Below the pieces are notes generated by a model, which saw only the letters and a list, made by a program, of their open reading frames with translations, was not told the DNA's origin and ran no database searches. Below are positions 10,702 to 22,700 of a DNA stretch of 64,000 nucleotides, piece after piece. Numbering within the stretch: position 1 is the stretch's first letter; the number at the start of each line of letters is the position of its first letter. The position numbers and the translations under genes were made by a program. This stretch comes from Serripes groenlandicus (Eukaryota > Mollusca > Bivalvia > Cardiida > Cardiidae), in NCBI GenBank assembly GCA_031761405.1, contig JASEVX010000013.1:55755640-55819639 (forward strand). The letters run 5' to 3'.

Positions 10702-10924
10702 TTAACTCTTTCCCAACTGCAGAAACATTTTGTTACGTAAGCAGAAGAGGGCTTGAAATCATTGTGGCGAGAAGAAGTTGATCATAATGAACAATTTCTT
10801 CTTTTGCCAAAATGTTTGTAACTCTAAAATTGAGTAATTACATGTATGTATACATACTTTCATTCATAGTTTTGCCAAGGTGTTTCCAATATTGGATGTG
10901 TGTGGGTGTGTGAGTGGTGGTTAA
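10702..10924. mobile_element. piggyBac-like MITE, diverged
   Basis: TTAACTCTTTCCCAACTGCAG at the left, a partly paired centre (GATCATAATGAACAATTTC), and a degraded right end with TTAA at 10921. Confidence 0.6.
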
Positions 10925-11094
10925 GAATTAACAGGGATTCCTTCAGTTTTAATCTTTCAAGTCTTCTAATAAGGAGCAAATAATAAATGTGTGCCTGCCC
11001 ATTTTTAGCCTTTAGTTATGCTGCTTTTGTCAAAATTTCAGTCATAAAACGACACTAACTGGGTAAAGTTTAACATATCACAGTTTCCTGTTAC

Positions 11095-11303
11095 TTATCC
11101 CTTTCCTACATGCAGACCCTTTCAGACGACTTTTGAAATAATTGTGACAAAAGGAGAAATTGCTCATGATGAGCAATTTCTCCTTTTGTCACAATGTCTT
11201 CAACTCTTTTCAATACCTAATTAAACTTTCCATTATACAGATTTTGCATGTACGTTTTCAAAAGTTGACTGCTGCTAATTTGTTGTATGTGGGAAAGGGT
11301 TGA
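11095..11303. mobile_element. piggyBac-like MITE with perfect palindrome
   Basis: CCCTTTCCTACATGCAGACC left and GTGGGAAAGGGTTGA right. The centre is fully symmetric around GCTCATGATGAGC, extending out to GTGACAAAAGG on one side and its complement on the other. Confidence 0.8.
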
Positions 11304-11713
11304 AACCATCCCACACTCCCAACAAATTGGTTCCAGATGCCTAGGAAAAAAATCTAGGCAAATCTTTGAGGAGATTTGAATTTCTATTTTTGCCAAAATG
11401 TTATTTTTTTTCGAGTCCTCTGCTTCAGACGAGTCTGCAGGAGGGACAGGGAGGGGTTGATGCAAACAAATTTCAAATTAATAATCGCAAAAATAAATTA
11501 ATTCCAAATAAAAACTATACCGTGTCATTCCCAACTATTTAGGAACATACACAGGTAGGAAATCCTAAACATAAATAAATAGTAGAAGATCACAAAAACG
11601 AACATCAATCCTGAACAACAAAATGACTACATTACTGTTTTACGCACAATATCTATAGCAGAAAAAGGAGGTTTTATCTCCAACAGGCATCACTAGTTAC
11701 TCCGGTAACTATG
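11304..11713. other. No gene seen
   Basis: About 11380-11460 has faint MITE-like phrases (GAGATTTGAATTTCTA, TTTGCCAAAATG). The remainder is AT-rich sequence without recognisable features. Confidence 0.4.
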
Positions 11714-11920
11714 AATATAGATGCTTTCTGACGCCTCTACAGCAGACAGCTTTTTGAAAACATTGTGACAAAAGAAGAAATTGCTCAAAACAAGCAATTT
11801 TCCTTTTGCCACAATGTTTACCACTTAAAGTCATAGGTTATCCATGCAATTATAGAGATTTTTCTATTTTTTGAAAAAAATCGTTCTGCTGCAAAATTGC
11901 CTTATGAGGGAAAGGGTTAA
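11714..11920 (-). mobile_element. piggyBac-like MITE, left terminal repeat missing
   Basis: Begins at ATAGATGCTTTCTGACGCC and ends GAGGGAAAGGGTTAA. The palindrome is GCTCAAAACAAGC, with one unpaired base. Confidence 0.8.
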
Positions 11921-11941
11921 AGGCTTTAATTAATTAACTTA

Positions 11942-12135
11942 TAGAGGTTTAAACGCCGCTTTCAAAAATAATGCAGTCATATCTCGGGGACCAGTTTACC
12001 AAACCGTGCACTTCCTGGCTTTCTCACACCAGTACTCTACACAACAGGCTGCTTTTTCACTTGAACTGTTAGCTCATTGGTGGAAGACAAATGACGCTTG
12101 TTGCATCTGGACCGTATAAAGGGGATTTCACATAA
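11942..12135 (-). mobile_element. SINE family A body, head lost
   Basis: Contains AACGCCGCTTTCAAAAATAA, TCAGTCATATC-like core and TCTCACACCAGTACTC, then the CATTGGTGGAAGACAAATGA segment. The tRNA-like head is absent. Confidence 0.65.
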
Positions 12136-12213
12136 ATAAACAACGATGTTTACTTCAGTCATTTTGTTTTACAGGACCCTTTAGGAAACATTTCCTGTCC
12201 AGTAATATTTGTC

Positions 12214-12436
12214 TTATCCCTTTCCCTCATACGACAATTCTGCAGCAGACGACTTTCAACATATTTTGTCAAAAAATCTCTATAATTGAATGGATAACCT
12301 ATGACTAAAAGTGGAAAACATTGTGGCAAAAGGAGAAATTGCTCGTTTTGAGCTATTTCTTCTTGTCTCACTATGTTTTCAAAAAGCCGTCTGCTGCAGA
12401 GGCGACAGAAAGTGTCTATATGTGGGAAAGGGTTAA
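12214..12436 (+). mobile_element. piggyBac-like MITE, full length
   Basis: Left target TTAT, right TTAA. Stem GCTCGTTTTGAGC; a C-to-T change makes the distal right arm CTTCTTGTCTCAC. Confidence 0.85.
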
Positions 12437-12494
12437 GTAAAGTTTGCATGAGAAGTTAAATTATCATTTCATCATATTAAAGGTCAGATTTGAT

Positions 12495-12592
12495 TCCTTA
12501 GCTCAATGCAAACAGTAACCTTTCACATGCTAGGGTTCAGGTTTCGAACCCAGACAGATTCCTCTGCCAGTAAAAAAAAAAAAAAATTTAAT
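12495..12592 (+). mobile_element. tRNA-headed SINE remnant with poly-A
   Basis: A-box-like TTAGCTCAATGC and B-box-like GGTTTCGAACCC at tRNA spacing, ending in a run of A. The flanks do not form an acceptor stem, so this is a SINE relic, not a tRNA gene. Confidence 0.5.
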
Positions 12593-13255
12593 TATCATCA
12601 TATTATAACCAATAATTTTTATAATTTTATGTAATTTCTAAGTGACTATGTTTTAATAGTTTTGCCCTATCAAAAACCTGAAAAACCTCCATAAAAGATA
12701 GCTTAATTGTTAAATAAAATTCAAAACCTTGTGATTTTTACCTTTGCCACCGTTTCGCACAACACACCACATCATGAACAAAATGTGCTAAGTCATTTGA
12801 AAATCACAGCATCAAAGAAGAAGAAAATCGAGATGGAGAAAAGAGTACATGGACTCACATACTCATGTGACCAATTGTGGCAACTAGGAACAGCTCTGCA
12901 CAATTTAACTTAACAATTTTCTTGAAAACTTTGACACTTACAAGAGTAATTTCAGTAATTTTTTGTTGTTTCCTGCATGCTTGCATAAACTTCATGAACA
13001 AACTTATTTGGATATTATGCCACTTACCAAAGTAATTTCTGTAAATTTAAGACGTTTCCTGCATAACATACCATTACTGCTTATGAGTAAATCAGATGAA
13101 ATATGAAATGAAATGCTATTTCCCCAAAATCACCAAGTGCCAAAGAGGGTAGCAATGTTTTTTTTTAAATTTGGAATGACCTGTCAGTCATCAGTTTCAT
13201 TATAAATTGGCAAACAGTGCAGAACCAGACCAAGCAGTGTTGATGCAGTTTGATC
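12593..13255. other. No gene seen
   Basis: AT-rich sequence. A loose duplication of TTGGATATTATGCCACTTAC-type phrases occurs around 12930-13060. Nothing else is recognisable. Confidence 0.4.
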
Positions 13256-13482
13256 TTAACCCTTTCCTACTTGTAGACACGTTCTGATGCATATGCAGCA
13301 CTCTTTTGAAAACACTGTGGCAAAAGTAGAAATTGCTCATGATGATCAATTTCTTCTTTTACCTCAATTGTTTTCAAATCCAGTCAATATCTTAACTTTA
13401 ATTAATGGAGATTTTCCCACTTTTAAGCCTTGATGTTTCCAAAGCCATCTGCTGCAATTTTGTTCATGTGTTAACGAGTTAA
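13256..13482. mobile_element. piggyBac-like MITE, diverged
   Basis: TTAACCCTTTCCTACTTGTAG to a degraded GTTAACGAGTTAA. The stem is GCTCATGATGATC. Confidence 0.7.
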
Positions 13483-13978
13483 TCTACAATTGTAGCAAAT
13501 ACCAGAAAACATAACAAACTTTGTTATATTGACCTGAACAAGCCAGGTGCGATCTGGTTTGTTTGCCCCGAATACTGCTCCAATTATGTAAATCCATGTC
13601 TCTTATCGCCTTGTAACCATATACCCTTTTTGTGTTAATATCCACATCCCATACAATTAATAACAATTTCAGTAAGCACCACAAACAAAATAAAAATCAA
13701 CTCAATATATTATTCTTGAAAATATCTAAAAATCATACAATCTAGACCCGTTCGTTCACTCTTAACTTAAGTATACAATCTAGACCCGTTCACTCTTAAG
13801 TATAATTTACTTTCGAAACAAAGAATGTCTGAAGGAACACAAGTGCAGCCTGCCAATACAACAAAGAGCGAAAGTGTGATGGTCGGACAGAAATAGTCAA
13901 AATTCAAACCTGCAACCACACTGAATCCCGTAATGGGTTTTCACTCATAATTGCATCCACAATAATCCATTAATTGTC

Positions 13979-14218
13979 TTAACCCTTATCCGCATACAGA
14001 CGCTTTCAGACGCCCCTGCAGCAGACGACTTTTGAAACCATTGGGGCAAAGTTGAAATTGCTCATAGTGATAAATTTCACCATTTGCCACAATGTTTTCA
14101 ACTCTATATATAAATAAATCACTCACATTAATGGAGATATATCACATTTTTGACAAAACGCTTTCAAAGCATCCGCTACGGATTTGTTGTATACATTTCA
14201 CGATGTGGGAAAGAGTTG
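13979..14218. mobile_element. piggyBac-like MITE, diverged
   Basis: TTAACCCTTATCCGCATACAG left and GATGTGGGAAAGAGTT right, about 240 bp. The centre GCTCATAGTGATAAATTTC no longer pairs fully. Confidence 0.7.
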
Positions 14219-14612
14219 GACACCACTCAAATCTTATAACAATTTAGACTGTTTAAAACAGATTTTATCTCTAATTGTCACCCATCAAGGCAGGCTACAC
14301 AAAAATAGCAGAAAGCATCTTATTAATCCCATTTCCGATATTCAATACAACATTCAGCGCAATGAATTAAACAGTAGAAATTTTAAAGCCAGAATGGATC
14401 CCCCCCCCCCCCTCAATTTCAAAGACCGCGAGTTTTTACCTCACGATCGTGGGGTAACCATTTTCCAATTGTGAGACTCACAATTGAATCTGGCGGGTTG
14501 GTAAGCATTGCATTGACAGCTAAATATTGTATTATCGGAGAAAAAGTTTAAAAGTCAAAAACAGCAAGGATTTAAGCGGCAGCATTCATTTCAACAACAA
14601 ACAAAATAAATC

Positions 14613-14844
14613 TTAAACCCTTTCCCTCATATAGACGCTTTCTGACGCCTCTGCAGCAGACGGCTTTATGAAAACATAGTGACAAAAGAAGAAATTGCAC
14701 AAAACGTGCAATTTCTCCTTTTGCTACAATGTTTTCCACTTTTTGTCATAGGTAATCCATTCAATTATTGAGATTTTCTATTTTTTTGACAAAATATGTT
14801 CAAAGTCGTCTGCTGCAGAATTGCCGTACGAGGGAAAGGGTTAA
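14613..14844 (-). mobile_element. piggyBac-like MITE, full-length reference copy (- orientation)
   Basis: TTAA both sides. Reads as the reverse complement of the 720-949 copy: CTCATATAGACGCTTTCTG first, then CTGCAGCAGACGGC. Stem GCACAAAACGTGC, the fully paired GCAC/GTGC version. Confidence 0.85.
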
Positions 14845-14859
14845 ACCATTAAGCAACAT

Positions 14860-15124
14860 ATGAGCCGTCCCCCGAGAAAACCAACATTGTGGTCTCTGCG
14901 TAAAGTATCGACACGGATCAGCCTAAGCATGCCACGCAGGCTAACCCAGACATATAATTATCGCCTCCTGTGGATTTTCTGTTTCAGAAATCATTACTCC
15001 ATACCTCTACCCCCGCAAGACGGAATGTGTCGGCCCGAATTAGCTTGCACGGACTGCGCAGGCTGATCTGGATGAATACATTATGCAGATTCCATAATGT
15101 TGGTTCTCTTGCGAGACAGCTCAT
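14860..15124. mobile_element. GAGCCG-ended foldback MITE
   Basis: ATGAGCCGTCCCCCGAGAAA at the left is answered by an inverted copy ending GACAGCTCAT. Together with AACATTGTGG...CTCTGCGTAA this gives terminal inverted repeats of about 45 bp. Inside are AGCATGCCACGCAGGCTAA and TTTCTGTTTCAG. Seven copies occur in the window. A TA target is likely because most copies sit in TATATG contexts. Confidence 0.75.
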
Positions 15125-15596
15125 ATCTCTAGTTCTTTTGCGTTCATACCACTTTCAGTAACAAGTAATTTTCATCATATATATCTCATTCTGACAAGTT
15201 TCCTTTTAAATTCAGAAAAACATTGGAGTATATGCCAAGAAAAGTTCAATGGACAGCCGAAAAAAATGTCAACAATCAACAAGTAATATATAAATACAAC
15301 ATCAACAAGTTTAAATCTTAAAAAAGTTTTTTCTCCAAAATTGTATTCTATTGCATAACATACACTGTAACGGCAACACATTGCATTTTATTTCTCTATT
15401 TATTGGGTCAACAAGATTTGTTTGTTACAGAATAGATACATGTATCCATTAACATGTGAAATAATAAATTGAGTAATGAAATATCATCCCTACCCCATAT
15501 AATCACATCACCTCAGAAACCGATGATTTCATCATTTCACCACAAAACACTGTTGCAGCACTCATTTAGATAATTGCTTTTTCATAATGAGTACAC

Positions 15597-15775
15597 TAAC
15601 CCTTGCCATATACAATTTCAACAGTCTGCTGCAGGCCACTGTTAAAACCAATGGTGAAAAGGAGAAATTGCTGAAAATGTGTCATTCCTCCCTTTACTGA
15701 CATTTCGCATCTTTTCCCCCCCAAGACGATTCCAAAGTTGTTTACCGCAGATGTGTTGTATGTGGGAAACGGTGT
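15597..15775. mobile_element. piggyBac-like MITE, diverged
   Basis: TAACCCTTGCC and CAGTCTGCTGCAGGCCACTG left, GTATGTGGGAAACGG right. The palindrome is mostly lost. Confidence 0.6.
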
Positions 15776-16533
15776 TGACACGGCTAAATCACATGGCATT
15801 CCAAATCCTATCTAAAATCCTTGTCCATCTCACACTCACTCCTTAAATAAACACTTGTTCACAGACCGCTTCAGTTCTCAGCTACAACCTATGCATCTTT
15901 TCCCCCCACATTTATTACCCAACAAAGTTGACCTGATCCATGCAAAGGTATTAATTATTATTTACAAACATTAATCTTAATCAAATCTACGCAGTTCATT
16001 AATGAAAATACATGTTGTTTAAAACACGTAAAAAATTGATGAACGCGCTTGTTTGTCATAATAAAATACATATTTGCCCTAAGGTTAGAATACTTCCGAT
16101 TTTCAAGGAAGTTATCCAAAATTTGCAGACCTTTTCAGTTCCTTGCAGCAGACTTGTTGTACGTGGGAAGGGTTAAGTGTTCACACTTGAAATCACTTTC
16201 GAGATTTGCTGTAATGATTAATAAATAACCCTTCCTTGTGCATAAATCAATTTCAATTGGTCCATTTGAAATGCTACAAGAAAAGGGGTATAATTCTCAC
16301 TCCAATCAGTCTTGTTGAAATCCATTGCCATGATGCAACCCTTCATTATCTCCCTTTAATTGTATTTTACACTGTATTTGGTGAGGATAAAAATCCGACA
16401 CTAGTAACTAGTCACGATGTAACCCCCCTCTGATTAAAAACCCGATCACAAATCCAGGTTACTCTCTTTGTCATTCAGTCCTTTACCTCCCTTTGAAAAT
16501 AAAAGTTTATAATCAGGGGAGGTCACTGTTATG
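15776..16533 (-). other. E2F 3' flank and candidate 3' UTR
   Basis: Sequence after the E2F stop codon. On the minus strand ATTAAA occurs at 16360-16355 and AATAAA at 15916-15911; either could be the poly(A) signal. A MITE 3' remnant (GCAGCAGACTTG to GTGGGAAGGGTTAA) lies at 16120-16177. Confidence 0.4.
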
Positions 16534-16742
16534 CTACAAATCAAATGTATAATTATCAAATAAGTCACTTATTCCCTCCCCTTCTGTTAGGCTAAATAAA
16601 TATTCCTCTAGGCCGAGAGGTGGCTCTAGTTGCACGAAATTGTCGTCCGCGTTCTGATCCTCAGTCTGTAACAATAAGCTTTGTCCCAAATCTGGTGAAA
16701 TGTCCTGATGTTCCAGCAGAGCATTTTTTAATGAAGGATGAG
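16534..16742 (-). CDS. E2F: E2F exon 9 (C-terminal transactivation domain)
   Basis: Acceptor TTTTTTCTGTGCTTTCAG precedes the exon and TAG at 16536-16534 closes it. Residues 353-421. The last 25 residues carry [18 protein letters not shown], the retinoblastoma-pocket-binding core (compare the EGEGI-DLFD of human E2F1). Confidence 0.93.
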
Positions 16743-19700
16743 CTGAAAGCACAGAAAAAAATCACATTAACTAATACATGTGGATCTTAACCATTCCAAC
16801 AAACAAATTAGATTTTAACCCTTTCCCACATGTAGATGCTTAGACACAGCTGTGGTAGACAATTTTTGAAAAAACATGGCAAAAGGTAAATGACTCACAA
16901 TGAGCGATTTCTCCTTTAGCCACACTGTTTTCAGTTCTTTTAAATGATTAATTTCTTAAATAAAGATATTCCATATTTCTGCATATATATGCTTTCAAAG
17001 TAACCTGCTACCCCATTTGTTGTATGTGGGAAAGGGTTAAGCACCAAATTTGAGTGTACAAAGGAATAGTGTTGTCTTGTCGGTTATGTTGAAGCAAGGC
17101 AAAGAATGACATTCCTTCACATTAAAACCATTAACAATTTCCCACATACAACAAACCTGCAACAGATTGTGGCAAATGGAGAAGTTGCTCGTTTTGAGCA
17201 ATTTCTCCTTTTGCCACAATGTTATAAGGTGTCTATAATTATGTGAGAAAGGGTTAAGAAAAAAGATCTTTAAATCCAGGTATCACAAGTTCCAGCACCG
17301 GCTCAGCTTTCTGATGATTGATAAAAGTCATCATTCATCTTCTACAAATTTACTCAAAATAGTCTGTGCAAGGAAGACACCTGGATTCCGAGCTAGATAA
17401 GGAACATATTTCATGCTCTAAATTCCTTATTTGACCTTCAAAACCTATGTTGTGGGTACTCTAAATAATCCTCTCGATTGAGGCGATTCTTTTGAGTACC
17501 CACAACATAGGTTTTAATGAGTGTGAAGAGAGATATCATATAAGAAACATCTATTTATAACTCCTTATCTAGTCACCTGTGAAATGTTCTCTGTGAAATA
17601 GAATGTTGAAAACTGCATTCAACTATCTTATCAATATAATGATCATCTGAACCGTAGAGCTACAGTACAAAGCCCAAGTTTTATGATCAAAAACAGGCAT
17701 TTAGAAATTTTACTCTGGCCATTGAACCCTATTTTACAAGTCCCCCCCCTCTTTAAATCAATATTTGCGTTTGACCTTGACCTTTTCCCACATTCAACAA
17801 ATCATATGACTTTTAAATCATCTGTATAAAAGTTTATTGTTTAGAAAAGACATGACAATGGACAAGAAACCGCTGAAGACGACGGTAAGGCCGGATTGTC
17901 AGCAATTTGACCTTGAAAATAGACAAACCAAGGTCAAGGTCAAAGTAACCATAGAAATCAATAGAACTTGTTACTGGTTACCTTCAGGCAAAGTTTCAAG
18001 TTGGTAACCCTTTCCAGTGCTGAGATTTTGCCTCAACCTGAAACTTTAACCAAAATGTGGACAGACAGACGGACGGACATCGCCAATCTATAGGCCGGAA
18101 TTGCTAGAGCAATCCGGCCAAAAAAGGAGGGCAGCCACAAATTACTAAACAAACTTGAATGAAATACAATACCTTTAAAACTATCACAGGAAGTCGAGTC
18201 CTCCGAGAAGAAGGAATCATCGCCGCTACTACTCATATTACCACAGGAACTATCGGGATTTGACGATGTCGTCGTATTCGGGTCCTGACCGGCATCCTCG
18301 GGACATAAATATACTTCGATTGGCCCTTTAGAACTCTGGGTAACAAAATACACACATGTCAAACAGTGATTGATTGATTGGGGTTTAACGCCGTTTTTAA
18401 CAATTTCTCAGTCATATCACGGCGGCCAGTTCACCTACTCAAATGTGTTTCCTGGTTTTCTCACACCAGTACTCCACACAACAATCTTCCCAAGCAACTG
18501 GCTGCTTTTCCACATAGACTTAGCCCATTGGTGGAAAACGAATGACACATGTCACAATGACTTTTGTCAAACGTCGGAAAGAAAGTTGGCCGAGCCGGGA
18601 TTCAAACTCACAACCCCTGGATTGACAGCCCGCCTCGTTACAGACTGAGCTACCGGGACTCGACACATATCAAACAGAGCTCTAAATAAGAAGATTATTT
18701 CACAGAGGACTAGATAAGGAGTTATCAATAGATCTTTCTTAAATGATATCTCTCTTCACACTAATTCAAACCTATGTTGTGGGTACTCACCGAGATGATT
18801 CTTTATAGTTCCCACAACGTAGGTTTTGGTGGTCAAATAAGGATTTTAGAGCATGAAAAATGTTCCTTAATATCTAGCTCGGATTTCAAATTCCAAAACC
18901 CTCATTTGAACCTCAAACCTTATGTTGTGGGTATGCAAAATAATTGTCTCAGTGAGAGGATTCTTTTGAGTACCCACATCATAGGTTTAAAGATTGTGAA
19001 GAGAGATACCATATAAGAAAGATCTATTCACTCCTCCTTATCTAGACAGCAGTGTTCGGTTGAGTAATAAAATCAACAAGCAAATTCAGAGAATCATGGT
19101 CCCCCGCCAGGGTCAAGGTCACAAGGTCAAAAAAATTGGTATTGATGGAAAGGGGTTGTCACAAGGAATACACATGTGAAATATGAAAGCAGTACCTATT
19201 ACGGTTCAGAAGTTATGACCAAGGTTAAAGTTTTTGTGACAGCGTGACTGACGGACTGACCGACGGACTGACTGACGAATGAGAAATAATAGTCCCCAGC
19301 TTTCGCTAAAAGCGGGGGACAATAATGATGGAAAAATACCAATTTACTTCTCCTTATTGAGTCCTCTGATAAAACTTTGTATAATCCAATGTGTCCAAAC
19401 TTACCAGAATTATGTAGATATATATATATATATATATGTTAACCCTTCTCTATTTACAAGAAATGCTCATCATGAGCAATTTCTCCTTTTGCCAGAACTG
19501 TTTCAAAAGTCGCCTGCAGCGGAGGTATCAGAAATCATTAGAGAACCGATTCCAATGAGTTTCCACAACTACATTTATAAGACAGTTAACCCATACAGGT
19601 CTCACTCAAATGCCAACATTTTGACAACTTTTGTGACAAATTGCTGAAGGACAGTTTATACAATCAGTCATTTAACTAAAAGTGTGGTTCCACTAGTTTC

Positions 19701-22700
19701 AGCTAAATACAATGCAAAAACGGACATGTAACCAGACACCTTTTCTCCTTGTTTGACTCAAGAACTTTTCATTTAAACAATTCAAACGTGTAGGAGGTGC
19801 TGTGCCTGTTTTGAAAACACTAGCAGATAAAACTGTCAAAATCTACAAAATTTGAAGACTTATTTTCTTGCAGGTGTAAACACTGCTTTCGAAGAAAGGA
19901 AAACACTAAGATTCTTACCTTTAACCAAATCTGTATACTAGATCCAGGGTCGGGTACCTCTAGGCGAGTTTCTGGCGGGGCTTTTATGGCTATGACTGTC
20001 TGCTCGTCTAGTGATCGTATCCGCCGTATATCTTGGTAAGTTACAAATGCTAATGTGCACATGTTAAGGATAAAACAGCAAATTTTGATATAACCCCCCA
20101 TGAAAGGGACCATACTTTAAGTTGTAACATTTTAGACTGGTTCTCACAATGAGAAATTACTCCTTTTGCCACAATGTTATCAGCTCCATTCCATATTTCT
20201 CCTGTAGGTTTTTGTATGTTGAGAAGGGTTAACCCTTTCCCACGAACCACGCACAACAATTCAAATGCAGCAGATTCATGACTGAAGAAGTTTAGTCAAA
20301 ACTATGGAAATGCAACAACAGGTATTGAGTCAAGTTGAAAACATTGTGGCAAAAGGAGAAATTGCTCATCATGAGCAATTTCACCTTTTGCCACAATTTT
20401 TTCAAATCATACCATACCCTGCAAATGCATCAACATACATTCATTCTTTAGGTGGGAAAGGGTTTTGAGATGTATACCAGTTTTTAACCACTACCTCAGC
20501 AATGTAGAGGCATTCAAGGAAAATTGTATATGCCATATTTGTATTTCTCCTTTTGCCAGAATGATTTCAAAAGTCATATGCTGCAGAGGCGTCAGAAAGC
20601 ACATATATGTGGGAAAAGGGATAAAAATGGTCCAAAGACTAGCCAACTCCCTTCTTAACCCTTACCCTCATACGACAATTCTGCAGCAGACGACTTTGAA
20701 CATATTTGTCACTATGTTTTCAAACAGCCGTCTGCTGCAGAGGCTTCAGAAAGCGTCTATATGAGGGAAAGGGTTAACTTGACCTCTGACAAAACAAACA
20801 CATAAAAGGATATCTAGAATTATCTGGGTTCTCCGTCATCTCCTTTAAAGACTTGGTACAGTTCTCTATCATCTTATCTAAAATGTTTTCTTTCGCCTCT
20901 AAATCAGCTAAATCTGAAGAAGAAATTAATTTGAAGTTTTTCTAAGTAAATCATTATCGACCGATATCTAACATCCTACCTGGTAATTCTACGAAGTCAG
21001 GTAAACATATTTTTGAGTTTTTCTAAGTAAAACATATTTTTATCATAAAAAAATTACCCGTCATTTATTACCTCACTTCGTGGAATTACCGGGTAGGAGA
21101 TTAAATATCAGATATTAACCCATTCCTTCGCCTCTGCAGCAGATAGCTTTTTGAAAACATAGTGACAAAAGAAGAAATTGCACAAAACGTGCAATTTCTC
21201 CTTTTGCCACAATGTTTTCCACTTTTTGTCATGGGTTATCCATTTAATTATGGAGATTTTCTATTTTTTGACAAAATACGTTCAAAGTCGTCTGCTGCAG
21301 AATTGCCGTATTAGGGAAAGGGTTAAATGAGGGGCAACATATTTTCGACATAAATACTTTAATTTATTACTTCAACTATAGAATATCATATGACAAGGGA
21401 TCCAGATAGGGAGAATATATAACCAATCCCATGATGTTGGTTCTCAAAAGAACTGCTCAAGTGAGCAAATTCTTTAACTCTTTTCCTCATATAGATGTTT
21501 TCTGACGCCTCTGCAGCACAGCTTTTTGGAAACAGTGACAAAAGGAGAATGCTCAAAACGAGCAGTTTCTCCTTTTGACACAATGTTTTCCACTTTTAGT
21601 CACAGTTTATCCATTCAATTATAGAGATTCTATTTTTTGCCAAAACATGTTCAAAGTCGTCTGCTGCAGAATTGTCGTATGAGGGAAAGGGTTAACCCTT
21701 TCTCTCATGTAGACACTTTCTGAGGTTCTGAGGCAGATGACTTTTTCCATATTTTGGCTAAAGGTACATTGCTCATATTAATAACTTCATTCAGTAGTAG
21801 TTTTTCCCATATGTTTTATTAAATGTTTTCATCTGCTGCAGATTTGTTCTATGTAGGAAAGGGTTTAAGTATCTAAATCATCAGGTTTAACCCTTTCCTA
21901 CTAGGCAAACTCTTCTTTAGGCTTCTGCAGCAGACAAATTTTGAAAACATTGTGGCAAATGGTTAAATAATTGAGAAATTTCTCCTTATGCCTCAATGTT
22001 TTCAACTTTATTCAATTATATTTTGTTTGTTTGTTTAGAGTTTCCATATTCTTTACTAGATGTCTTCAAAGTCCTCTGCTTTAGATGTGTTGTATGTGGG
22101 AAAGGGTTTACATAGTAATAAAAGACATTGTAGAACAACTCCTCCTACACATATAATATATAACAAAAGCAACCTCATCATCTTTACAACCTATCAAGAA
22201 GAGAGATATACGGAACAGCATTAACCCTTTCCCTCATATAGACGATTTCTGACACCTCTGCAACAGACAGCTTTTTGAAAACATAGCACTTGACAAAAGA
22301 AGAAATTGCTCAAAACGAGCAATTTCTCCTTTTGCCACAATGTTTTCCACTTTTAGTCATAGGTTATCCATTTAATTATAGAGATCTTCTATTTGTTGAC
22401 AAAATACGTCCAAAGTCGTCTGCTGCAGAATTATCGTATGAAGGAAAGGATTAAGAAGTGAACAAATCAAGCCTTTACCACATAAAGAGACTTTCAGAGG
22501 CCTCTGCAGCAGACGACTTTTGAAATCAACAACATTTTCAACAGATATTAACCCTTTCCCACCTGCAGACGCATTTTGATGCCATAGCAGCAGACGACTT
22601 TTGAAAACATTGTGGCAAAAGGTGAAATTGCTCATCATTCTTCTTTGGCCACAATGTTTTCAATTTAATTTCACAATTAAGCTATCTTTTATGGTGATGG

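Larger units (their letters stand above)
20055..20813 (-). other. U12-type (AT-AC) intron 6 of E2F
   Basis: On the minus strand the intron starts ATATCCTTTT and ends TCCTTAACATGTGCAC. ATATCCTTT is the U12 5' consensus and TCCTTAAC the U12 branch-site consensus, here placed about 10 nt before the terminal AC. Only this AT-AC splicing keeps the frame and gives the conserved [11 protein letters not shown] junction; no GT-AG choice does so. Confidence 0.9.

Noticed and set aside
20041..20113. GT-AG acceptor ATTAG at 20055-20045 region for E2F exon 7
   Set aside because: CACATTAG is an AG, but using it deletes the conserved L of LAFVTYQD and has no matching GT donor in phase; the AC acceptor with U12 signals fits exactly.
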